Origin: JAZRUF01 sp045636205
GTDB taxonomy: Bacteria > Bacillota > Clostridia > Oscillospirales > JAAYXM01
Assembly: GCA_045636205.1 (NCBI GenBank)
Contig: JAZTXE010000077.1
Span: 1 to 18,803, forward strand
Direction of reading: 5' to 3'
Length of the DNA stretch: 18,803 nucleotides
Positions 12,871-18,803 of this stretch are shown here, piece after piece. Each line of letters begins with the position of its first letter. The first letter of the stretch is position 1. Below the pieces are notes generated by a model. The model did not search any database. It was not told where the DNA came from and was given only the letters and a program-made list of their open reading frames with translations. The position numbers and the translations under genes are program-made.

Positions 12871-14358
12871 ATGGAATATTACAGTACAAGGGATACGGAG
12901 ATTCGTGTTCCGTCGGCAAAAGCTATCGCTCAAGGTTTGAGCCGTGACGGCGGTCTATTTGCTCCGATAAGCATCCCTAAGTTGAGTGAGGAAGAAATCA
13001 AGAAATTATGCCAGATGGATTATGCGCAACGTGCGGCATTTGTTCTGGGCAAGTTTTTGACTGATTTCACAGATGAAGAACTCTGCGAATATGCGTCGAA
13101 GGCATATAGTGAGGAAAAGTTTAAGGCTACATCTGCAGCACCTGTTTATAAGCTTGATGATACTGCAAACGTTTTGGAGCTGTGGCATGGACCTACTTGC
13201 GCATTTAAGGATATGGCGTTGCAGATGCTGCCGTACTTATTGACTGCATCGCTTAAAAAGACCGGTGAGAATAAGTGTGCGGTAATCTTGGTTGCTACAT
13301 CCGGTGACACGGGTAAGGCGGCGCTTGACGGATTTGCTGATGTGCCGGGAACAAAGATAGCGGTTTTCTACCCCAAGGACGGTGTAAGCCGTGTACAGGA
13401 GTTGCAGATGACCACTCAGGCGGGCGAGAATGTGTTTGTTTCATCTGTCTACGGTAACTTTGATAACGTTCAAAGTAAAATGAAGGAGATTTTCTCTGAT
13501 GAGGCGCTCAGAGAGCGTGCGGCGGAGAAAAAATGTTTCTTCTCTTCTGCAAACTCTATCAACTGGGGCAGAGCAGTACCTCAGATTGCGTACTATGTTT
13601 CAGGATATTGCGATATGCTTGCAAGCGGTGAAGTAAGCGAGGGTGAGGAGATAAACGTATGTGTTCCCACCGGTAATTTCGGCAATATCCTTGCCGCGTT
13701 TTATGCAAAGGAAATGGGGATTCCGATAAAGAAGCTTATCTGTGCATCTAACAGGAACAATGTTTTGACAGACTTTTTCAAAACAGGTAAGTACGATAAA
13801 CAAAGAGAGTTCCATATGACGGCATCACCCGCGATGGACATACTTGTTTCAAGCAATTTGGAGCGCCTGCTTTTCCATATGGCGGAAAATGATGCGGCGA
13901 CAATCCGCAAATACATGGCAAAACTCTCGGAGACCGGAGCATATACCGTTAATGCGGATATAAAAGCTAAGCTTGATGCGTTGTTCTTTGCAGATTACTG
14001 CGACGATGATGAGACAATGAAAACTATTTCAAGGGTGTTCAGCGAGCACAAGTATCTTGTTGACACTCATACTGCTGTTGCAATCGGCGTATATGAAAAA
14101 TATAAAAACGAGAGCGGAGATAAAACTAAGACGCTTATAGCATCAACCGCAAGTCCGTTTAAGTTTTCAGACAGTGTTCTTTCAGCGCTCGGTATTGATG
14201 TGGATTTAGACGGTGTTGAGCTTTTGGATATTCTTTCAAAGACAACGCAGAATTCTGTTCCTGAGCCATTGGCTGCGCTTAAAGATTTGGCTGAAAGATT
14301 TACCGGTGCGGTTGAGCGGGAGGATATTGCAGAAACCGTATTTAGCTTCTTGGGGTAA
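12871..14358 (+). CDS. thrC: Threonine synthase
   Basis: A 495-residue pyridoxal-phosphate enzyme converting O-phospho-L-homoserine to L-threonine. It begins MEYYSTRDTEIRVPSAKAIAQGLSRDGGLF, the usual start of this long class. The PLP lysine is K113 in HGPTCAFKDMALQ. SGDTGKAA (144-151) and a PTGNFGN phosphate-binding loop (near 266-272) are present, and the length fits the long bacterial/fungal type. The ATG at 12871 follows ACGGGAGG (12858-12865). No other threonine-pathway gene is here, so its place after yraN is probably a lineage-specific arrangement. No T-box or amino acid riboswitch is visible in its 15-nt upstream gap. Confidence 0.96.
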   Translation: MEYYSTRDTEIRVPSAKAIAQGLSRDGGLFAPISIPKLSEEEIKKLCQMDYAQRAAFVLGKFLTDFTDEELCEYASKAYSEEKFKATSAAPVYKLDDTANVLELWHGPTCAFKDMALQMLPYLLTASLKKTGENKCAVILVATSGDTGKAALDGFADVPGTKIAVFYPKDGVSRVQELQMTTQAGENVFVSSVYGNFDNVQSKMKEIFSDEALRERAAEKKCFFSSANSINWGRAVPQIAYYVSGYCDMLASGEVSEGEEINVCVPTGNFGNILAAFYAKEMGIPIKKLICASNRNNVLTDFFKTGKYDKQREFHMTASPAMDILVSSNLERLLFHMAENDAATIRKYMAKLSETGAYTVNADIKAKLDALFFADYCDDDETMKTISRVFSEHKYLVDTHTAVAIGVYEKYKNESGDKTKTLIASTASPFKFSDSVLSALGIDVDLDGVELLDILSKTTQNSVPEPLAALKDLAERFTGAVEREDIAETVFSFLG

Positions 14359-14370
14359 TGAGGTGAATTC

Positions 14371-15060
14371 ATGGCAATCTACGCTATCGGGGATTTGCAT
14401 CTGTCCTTTGGTGCGGATAAACCTATGGATATATTTGGGGAAGCATGGGATAACCATCCGGAAAAACTTATAGAGGGTTTTTCTGGTGTAAAGGATGATG
14501 ACATTGTAGTTCTCGCAGGTGATTTGTCATGGGCGATGAATTTTGATGGGGTAATTCCGGATTTTAAGTTTGTTGACAAGCTGCCCGGGAAAAAGCTTAT
14601 ACTTAAAGGCAATCACGACTATTGGTGGGAAACTGTTTCGAAAATTAAAAGATGCTTTGCCGAAAACGGTATTGAGAGTGTTGATATACTTCATAACAAT
14701 GCTTTTATTTATGAAGATACGGTAATTTGCGGAACGCGCGGATGGTTTCTGGATCAGGGCAAAGCAGATGCGTCTAATAAAGTCTATAATCGTGAACTAT
14801 GCCGCCTTGAAGCATCTCTTAAAGCCGGTGAACAGCTTAATGGAAAGCGCACAGTATGTGTTTTGCACTATCCGCCACTCTATGAGGGATACGAGTGCAA
14901 GGAGATATGTGAGCTTTTGGAAAAGTATAAAGTTTCGTGTTGTTTATACGGTCATTTGCATGGCGGAAGCCACCGCTTGGCATTTGAAGGTGTGAAAAAC
15001 GGTGTTGAGTATAAGCTTATATCTTCGGATTATTTGAATTTTACCCCGTTTTTATTGTAG
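14371..15060 (+). CDS. Calcineurin-like metallophosphoesterase
   Basis: A 229-residue cytosolic protein with the full two-metal phosphoesterase motif set: GDLH (D8, H10), AGDLSW (D51), KGNHDYWW (N81, H82), LHYPP (H166) and YGHLHG (H195, H197). All metal ligands are present, so it is probably active. The substrate is unknown; relatives in Clostridia are annotated only as metallophosphoesterases or serine/threonine phosphatases. The ATG at 14371 follows GAGGTGA (14360-14366), 12 nt after thrC, so the two are probably co-transcribed. No clear terminator follows; the next gene is tig after an AT-rich gap. Confidence 0.9.
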   Translation: MAIYAIGDLHLSFGADKPMDIFGEAWDNHPEKLIEGFSGVKDDDIVVLAGDLSWAMNFDGVIPDFKFVDKLPGKKLILKGNHDYWWETVSKIKRCFAENGIESVDILHNNAFIYEDTVICGTRGWFLDQGKADASNKVYNRELCRLEASLKAGEQLNGKRTVCVLHYPPLYEGYECKEICELLEKYKVSCCLYGHLHGGSHRLAFEGVKNGVEYKLISSDYLNFTPFLL

Positions 15061-15215
15061 AAAGTGATACGTATTTTAGCGAGAAACACCAATTTTTTCG
15101 CGACTTTATATAAAAATTTGTAAAAACATAAAAAAACTTTGGAAAGCTATAGAAATTCTTTTAAACATTTGATAAAATATATCAGATGCAATTGAAGTTT
15201 TGGAGGAAATGTACT
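15061..15215 (+). promoter_or_regulatory. AT-rich gap upstream of tig, promoter not resolved
   Basis: This 155-nt gap is the longest in the window. A small hairpin, GCGAGAAA (15080-15087) with TTTTTCGC, lacks a trailing T run and is not a convincing terminator. The rest, about 15095-15185, is extremely AT-rich with A runs, as expected around a strong promoter with an UP-like element. Several -10-like boxes occur (for example TAAAAT in TTGATAAAATATATC) but none has a convincing -35 at 16-18 nt. I see no CIRCE element. Confidence 0.35.
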
Positions 15216-16790
15216 ATGAAACTGAAATCAGTTGAGAAATTGGAAAACAGCAAGGTTATGCTGGAAGTCCAGGTGGAAAAAGCGGAATTTGATGCGGCTA
15301 TGGACCGTTCTTATCGCAAGAACGTTTCAAGAATCAATATTCCGGGATTCCGCAAGGGCAAAGCTCCGAGAAAGATTATCGAGCGTATGTACGGAACAAG
15401 CATCTTTATGGAGGATGCAGTTAACTTTGCATTTCCGGCAGCTTATGATGCAGCAGTCGAAGAAGCTAAGATTGAGCCGGTAGACGAGCCGCAGGTAGAG
15501 CTTGACGAGCTTGATGATAACGGATTCACCTTTAAGGCAACCGTCGTTGTAAAGCCGGAGGTTACTTTGGGTGAGTACAAGGGCCTGACTGCAAATAAGC
15601 TTGAGGTTATAGTTTCCGATGTTGATATAAATGACGAACTCAACCGTCTGCGTGAGCGCAACGCACGTATGATTAACGTCGATCGTGCAGCAGCAGAGGG
15701 TGACACTGTTGTTATCGATTTTGAAGGCTTTGTTGACGGTATGCCGTTTGAAGGCGGCAAGGCTGAGAAGCACAACTTAAAACTCGGCTCCAACCACTTT
15801 ATTCCGGGCTTTGAGGATCAGCTCATCGGCGCAGTTGCGGGTGCAGACGTTGATGTGAATGTAACTTTCCCCGAGGAGTATCATGCGGAAGACCTGGCAG
15901 GAAAGCCGGCTGTATTTAAAGTTAAGGTTCTTGAAGTTAAGGAAACCGAGCTTCCTGAACTTGATGATGAGTTTGCAAAGGATGTTTCCGAGATGGATAC
16001 CCTTGATGAACTCAAGGAAGATATTAAGAATAAGATTGCGGAGAGCCGTCAGAAAATGTCTGACGAGGCTTTTGAAAATGCAGTTCTCGACCAGATTGTT
16101 GATAACATGACCGTTGAATTACCCGAGGTTATGGTTGAGCGTCAGCTTGACCGCGTTGTTGAAGATTTTGCAAACCGTGTATCCGCACAGGGTATCACCA
16201 TGGATGCTTATCTGCAGATGAGCGGCATGGACATGGAAGGCTTCCGCAAGAACTTCCGCGAGGGTGCAGAGCGTCAGGTTAAAGTTACCCTGGCTCTTGA
16301 GAAGATTGCTGAGCTTGAGAAGCTTGAAGTTACTGCTGAGGATGTTGAAGCTGAGTACAACAAGCTTGCTGAACAGTACGGCATGCCGGTTGAGCGCGTA
16401 AAGAGCTACATTCCGGAAGGCGCAATGAAGCAGGATATTATTTCAATAAAGACTTCTGAGTTCATTCGTGATAATTCAAAGGCTAAGTTGGTTGGACCGG
16501 AAGCAGCAAAAAAGCCAGCGGCTAAGAAGTCAACCGCAAAGAAGACTGCTGAGGATAAGGAAGACGGAGAGAAAAAGGCTCCGGCTAAGAAGACCACAGC
16601 TTCCAAGTCAACTGCTTCAAAGTCTACTACCGCTAAGTCTGCAGCATCCAAGTCAACAGCTGCTAAGTCCACTGCTTCAAAGTCAACGACTGCGAAGAAG
16701 ACAACTGCAAAAAAAGCTGATGCAGCTGATGCGACTGAGAAGCCTGCAACCAAGAAGCGTACAACAAAAAAGGCTGAAGATAAGGAATAA
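15216..16790 (+). CDS. tig: Trigger factor with a long Lys/Ala/Ser/Thr-rich C-terminal tail
   Basis: A 524-residue ribosome-associated chaperone and peptidyl-prolyl isomerase. The ribosome-binding domain carries GFRKGKAPRK (44-53), the L23-docking signature. A FKBP-type PPIase domain covers about 155-242 (GDTVVIDFEGFVDG ... FIPGFEDQLIG). The helical chaperone domain runs to about 428. Most trigger factors end near 430 residues; this one continues for about 96 residues with roughly 27 Lys, 24 Ala and 28 Ser/Thr in repeats like ASKST and TAKKT, resembling histone H1 tails. The ATG at 15216 follows TTGGAGGA (15200-15207); an in-frame ATG at 15186 lacks a ribosome binding site. The order tig-clpP-clpX links co-translational folding with proteolysis. 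Confidence 0.97.
   Translation: MKLKSVEKLENSKVMLEVQVEKAEFDAAMDRSYRKNVSRINIPGFRKGKAPRKIIERMYGTSIFMEDAVNFAFPAAYDAAVEEAKIEPVDEPQVELDELDDNGFTFKATVVVKPEVTLGEYKGLTANKLEVIVSDVDINDELNRLRERNARMINVDRAAAEGDTVVIDFEGFVDGMPFEGGKAEKHNLKLGSNHFIPGFEDQLIGAVAGADVDVNVTFPEEYHAEDLAGKPAVFKVKVLEVKETELPELDDEFAKDVSEMDTLDELKEDIKNKIAESRQKMSDEAFENAVLDQIVDNMTVELPEVMVERQLDRVVEDFANRVSAQGITMDAYLQMSGMDMEGFRKNFREGAERQVKVTLALEKIAELEKLEVTAEDVEAEYNKLAEQYGMPVERVKSYIPEGAMKQDIISIKTSEFIRDNSKAKLVGPEAAKKPAAKKSTAKKTAEDKEDGEKKAPAKKTTASKSTASKSTTAKSAASKSTAAKSTASKSTTAKKTTAKKADAADATEKPATKKRTTKKAEDKE
16500..16787 (+). repeat. Low-complexity repeat region coding for the trigger factor tail
   Basis: This stretch encodes residues 429-524 of trigger factor. 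Units such as AAGTCAACTGCTTC recur (about 16605-16690) with changes mostly at third codon positions: AAGTCAACT, AAGTCTACT, AAGTCAACA, AAGTCCACT, AAGTCAACG. The amino acid pattern (A/T)-(A/S)-K-S-(T/A) is therefore more constant than the DNA. Expansion followed by selection on the protein is the natural reading, but that is inference. Confidence 0.8.
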
Positions 16791-16825
16791 TTACTTATTT
16801 TCGTGACCATAATTTAACATAAGGG

Positions 16826-16860
16826 GTGGGCGGCTTAGGTCGCCCACTGTGCATATTTTA
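16826..16860 (+). terminator. Hairpin between tig and clpP, weak terminator
   Basis: GTGGGCGGC (16826-16834), loop TTAG, GTCGCCCAC (16839-16847) gives a 9-bp stem with one G-T pair. The following TGTGCATATTTTA has only a short T run, displaced from the stem, so full termination is doubtful. It may partly terminate tig transcription or act as an RNA processing or stability element before clpP. Confidence 0.5.
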
Positions 16861-16866
16861 AAGAAT

Positions 16867-16883
16867 CGTCAAAATAAGACAAT
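16867..16883 (+). promoter_or_regulatory. Degenerate CtsR-like heptad pair upstream of clpP
   Basis: CGTCAAA (16867-16873), ATA, AGACAAT (16877-16883). The CtsR operator known from Firmicutes is a tandem (A/G)GTCAAA with a 3-nt spacer. The first heptad matches at 6 of 7 positions and the second at 5 of 7. It sits just before the clpP ribosome binding site (AAGGAG, near 16890). No clear -35/-10 pair is visible next to it, so this is only a candidate. Confidence 0.3.
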
Positions 16884-16904
16884 TTATTTAAGGAGTGAAG
16901 GCTC

Positions 16905-17492
16905 ATGTTTAACAGCTTGGTACCTATGGTAGTTGAACAGACAAATCGTGGTGAAAGATCATATGATATTTTTTCACGTCTGTTAAATGACCGCATTATC
17001 TTTTTGTCCGATGAAGTAAACGATGCAACTGCGAGCTTAGTTGTAGCTCAGCTTTTGTATCTTGAGGCACAGGATATGGATAAAGATATTCAGTTTTATA
17101 TCAACAGTCCGGGAGGTTCTATTACTTCAGGCATGGCAATTTATGATACGATGCAGTATATAAAGTGTGACGTGTCTACAATTTGCGTGGGCATGGCGGC
17201 AAGCATGGGTGCGTTTCTTTTGTCTGCAGGGGCAAAGGGCAAACGTCTTGCTCTTCCGAATTCTGAAATCATGATTCATCAGCCTCTTGCGGGTTTCCAA
17301 GGTCAGGCTACGGATATAAAAATTCACACCGACCGCATATTGAAGATTAAGTCAAAGCTCAATAACATTCTTGCAGATGTGACCGGAAAACCGCTTGAGA
17401 TAGTTGAGAGAGATACTGAACGTGATAATTTCATGACCGCTCAGGAGGCTATGGAATACGGTCTTATTGATAAGGTTATCGATAAAAGATAG
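16905..17492 (+). CDS. clpP: ATP-dependent Clp protease proteolytic subunit
   Basis: A 195-residue serine protease that forms the two-ring, 14-subunit Clp chamber. The catalytic triad is intact: S100 in [11 protein letters not shown]125 in MIHQPLAG and D174 in [16 protein letters not shown] (67-73) and the N-terminal [23 protein letters not shown] block, including residues of the axial loops, are typical. There is no long propeptide. The ATG at 16905 follows AAGGAG (16890-16895). It is followed after 67 nt by clpX, its unfoldase partner, and preceded by tig, the conserved order in most bacteria. A possible CtsR-like site lies upstream. Confidence 0.98.
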   Translation: MFNSLVPMVVEQTNRGERSYDIFSRLLNDRIIFLSDEVNDATASLVVAQLLYLEAQDMDKDIQFYINSPGGSITSGMAIYDTMQYIKCDVSTICVGMAASMGAFLLSAGAKGKRLALPNSEIMIHQPLAGFQGQATDIKIHTDRILKIKSKLNNILADVTGKPLEIVERDTERDNFMTAQEAMEYGLIDKVIDKR

Positions 17493-17559
17493 AAAGTCCG
17501 TTAATATACCGCGCATCGGCGGACACATGGGGTTTAAGCGCGGAGATAGGATTTAGTAT

Positions 17560-18803
17560 ATGTCTGATGAAATTAAAGGAGTAGTTTGCTCGTTTTGCGG
17601 CAAACCGCGAGATGAGGTTGAGCGAATTATAACCGGCAACGGTGCATATATTTGCGACGAATGCGTCAAGATTTGCAAACAACTTATAGATGACAGTTTT
17701 GCAGAAGAACGTGCGTTGGCAAATACCGAAACACCGGAATTTAATTTAATGAAGCCAACGGAAATTCGCGAAAGGCTCGATGAATATATAGTCGGGCAGG
17801 AGTCGGCAAAAATTGCACTCAGCGTCGCGGTTTACAATCATTATAAGCGTATAGCACATTTGGAAGCCGATGATGGTGTTGAGCTTCAGAAGAGCAATAT
17901 TCTTATGATTGGTCCGACCGGATGCGGAAAAACGCTCTTTGCGCAGACGCTTGCGAAAATGCTAAACGTTCCGTTTGCGATTGCGGATGCAACTACGCTT
18001 ACCGAGGCCGGATATGTGGGTGAGGATGTTGAAAATATCCTTCTTCGCCTTATTCAAGCCGCAGATTATGATATTGAAGCGGCAGAACGCGGAATTATAT
18101 ATATTGATGAGATTGACAAAATTGCCCGCAAAAGCGAAAACGTATCTATAACGCGCGATGTTTCAGGAGAAGGTGTGCAGCAGGCAATATTGAAAATTCT
18201 TGAAGGAACGGTTGCAAATGTTCCGCCACAGGGTGGGCGTAAGCATCCGCATCAGGAGTTTATCCAGATAAATACCGCGAATATTCTCTTTATCTGTGGC
18301 GGTGCCTTTGACGGTATTGACAAAGTAATATCCAAGCGTACGGCTAAGGGCGGTTTGGGCTTTGAAGCGCAGATAACCAGCAAAAATAAAACAAACATAA
18401 CCGAGCTTTTGAAAGGGATTCAGCCGCACGATTTGCTCAAATTCGGTATTATCCCGGAGCTTGTCGGTCGTCTTCCTGTAATTGCGCCGCTCGAGGCTTT
18501 AGACAGAGAGGCTATGATACAGATACTCACCAAGCCCAAAAATGCACTCACAAAGCAGTATGAAAAGCTTCTAGCAATGGATGATGTTGAGCTCGTGTTT
18601 GAGGATGATGCACTCAATGCAATCGCTGACTTGGCAATAGAGCGCGAAATAGGTGCGCGCGGATTGCGTGCAGTATTGGAAGGTATCATGACGGAAATTA
18701 TGTACGAGGTGCCGTCTGATGAAAATATTGCAAAGGTAATTATTACTGAGGATTGCGTAAGAAATCACAGCAAACCAAAGTGCATAATGAAAAGTGATTT
18801 AGC
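17560..18803 (+). CDS. clpX: ATP-dependent Clp protease ATP-binding subunit ClpX (3' end cut by window)
   Basis: At least 414 codons are present with no stop before the window edge, so only a few residues may be missing from a family of about 420. ClpX unfolds tagged substrates and feeds them into ClpP. The N-terminal zinc domain has C10, C13, C32 and C35. Walker A is GPTGCGKT, with Cys in place of the common Ser. Other parts are the pore loop GYVG, Walker B IIYIDEID, the RKH loop GGRKHP, the ClpP-docking loop as LGF (usually IGF) and sensor 2 GARGLR. The ATG at 17560 has only weak ribosome binding signals (GGAGATAGG, 17542-17550), so translation may be modest or partly coupled to clpP. Confidence 0.97.
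   Translation, partial: MSDEIKGVVCSFCGKPRDEVERIITGNGAYICDECVKICKQLIDDSFAEERALANTETPEFNLMKPTEIRERLDEYIVGQESAKIALSVAVYNHYKRIAHLEADDGVELQKSNILMIGPTGCGKTLFAQTLAKMLNVPFAIADATTLTEAGYVGEDVENILLRLIQAADYDIEAAERGIIYIDEIDKIARKSENVSITRDVSGEGVQQAILKILEGTVANVPPQGGRKHPHQEFIQINTANILFICGGAFDGIDKVISKRTAKGGLGFEAQITSKNKTNITELLKGIQPHDLLKFGIIPELVGRLPVIAPLEALDREAMIQILTKPKNALTKQYEKLLAMDDVELVFEDDALNAIADLAIEREIGARGLRAVLEGIMTEIMYEVPSDENIAKVIITEDCVRNHSKPKCIMKSDL

Noticed and set aside
15080..15100. GCGAGAAA/TTTTTCGC hairpin after the metallophosphoesterase as a terminator
   Set aside because: The T run lies within the stem and is followed by GACT, so it lacks the trailing T run of an intrinsic terminator.
16600..16700. 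Short repeats considered as a CRISPR-like array
   Set aside because: The units are in frame, of codon-multiple spacing, without unique spacers, and code for the trigger factor tail.
16406..16810. 134-codon - strand frame rich in Ala, Val, Phe and Asp over the trigger factor tail
   Set aside because: It is the reverse-strand reading of the Lys/Ala repeat; the hydrophobic repeats are a by-product of the AAG/GCT-rich codons.
17496..17524. GTCCG...CGGAC hairpin between clpP and clpX as a terminator
   Set aside because: No T run follows the stem, and the two genes are expected to be co-transcribed.
1..18803. Mobile elements, tRNA, rRNA, prophage or defence genes
   Set aside because: No transposase, integrase, terminal repeat pairs, cloverleaf sequences, nuclease-helicase defence modules or toxin-antitoxin pairs were seen on either strand.

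Overview
The window looks like a stretch of core chromosome from a spore-forming member of the Clostridia (Firmicutes), possibly of the gut Oscillospirales/Ruminococcaceae type. The evidence is gene content and order (rpmF, a DUF512 protein, der-plsY-gpsA; rplS-lepB-rbgA-rnhB-yraN; tig-clpP-clpX), a SpoIVFA/SpoIVFB-like pair implying sporulation ancestry, strong Shine-Dalgarno sequences of the AAGGAGGTG type, and GTG/TTG starts. Exact taxonomy cannot be settled by reading alone. Coding density is high, and all genes but one are on the + strand. No gap between genes exceeds about 155 bases. I see no tRNA, rRNA, CRISPR array, insertion sequence, prophage or integration site.

Layout. Bases 1-5126: the last 13 codons of a YceD/DUF177 gene, rpmF, a leader with competing hairpins, then a compact operon of a DUF512 radical-SAM/PDZ protein, der (ribosome assembly GTPase), plsY and gpsA (first steps of glycerophospholipid synthesis), and a small membrane zinc-ribbon protein. 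It closes with a strong bidirectional terminator. Bases 5130-5630: a convergent GNAT acetyltransferase with its own promoter on the - strand. Bases 5683-7226: an M23 (LytM) membrane protein overlapping by 4 nt an M50 site-2 protease, read as SpoIVFA/SpoIVFB-like, which would process pro-sigma-K. Bases 7268-9815: a promoter and the TIGR03960/TIGR03936 pair (B12-binding-like radical SAM protein plus DUF2344), whose function I do not know.

Bases 9822-10303: rplS with its own promoter, a structured leader and a terminator. Bases 10365-12855: lepB, rbgA, rnhB and yraN, a classic Firmicutes cluster joined by short spacers or overlaps. Bases 12871-15060: thrC and a metallophosphoesterase. Bases 15216-18803: tig, clpP and clpX (cut by the window end), forming the folding and ATP-dependent proteolysis module. 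The trigger factor carries an unusual Lys/Ala/Ser/Thr-rich, histone-H1-like tail of about 96 residues.

The window is mostly ordinary housekeeping DNA, and I did not find a clearly new multi-gene system. The most interesting points are the trigger factor tail, the catalytically intact M23 partner of a SpoIVFB-like protease, the competing hairpins before the DUF512 gene, the rplS leader, and three uncharacterised conserved families (DUF512, TIGR03960/TIGR03936, and the small zinc-ribbon membrane protein).
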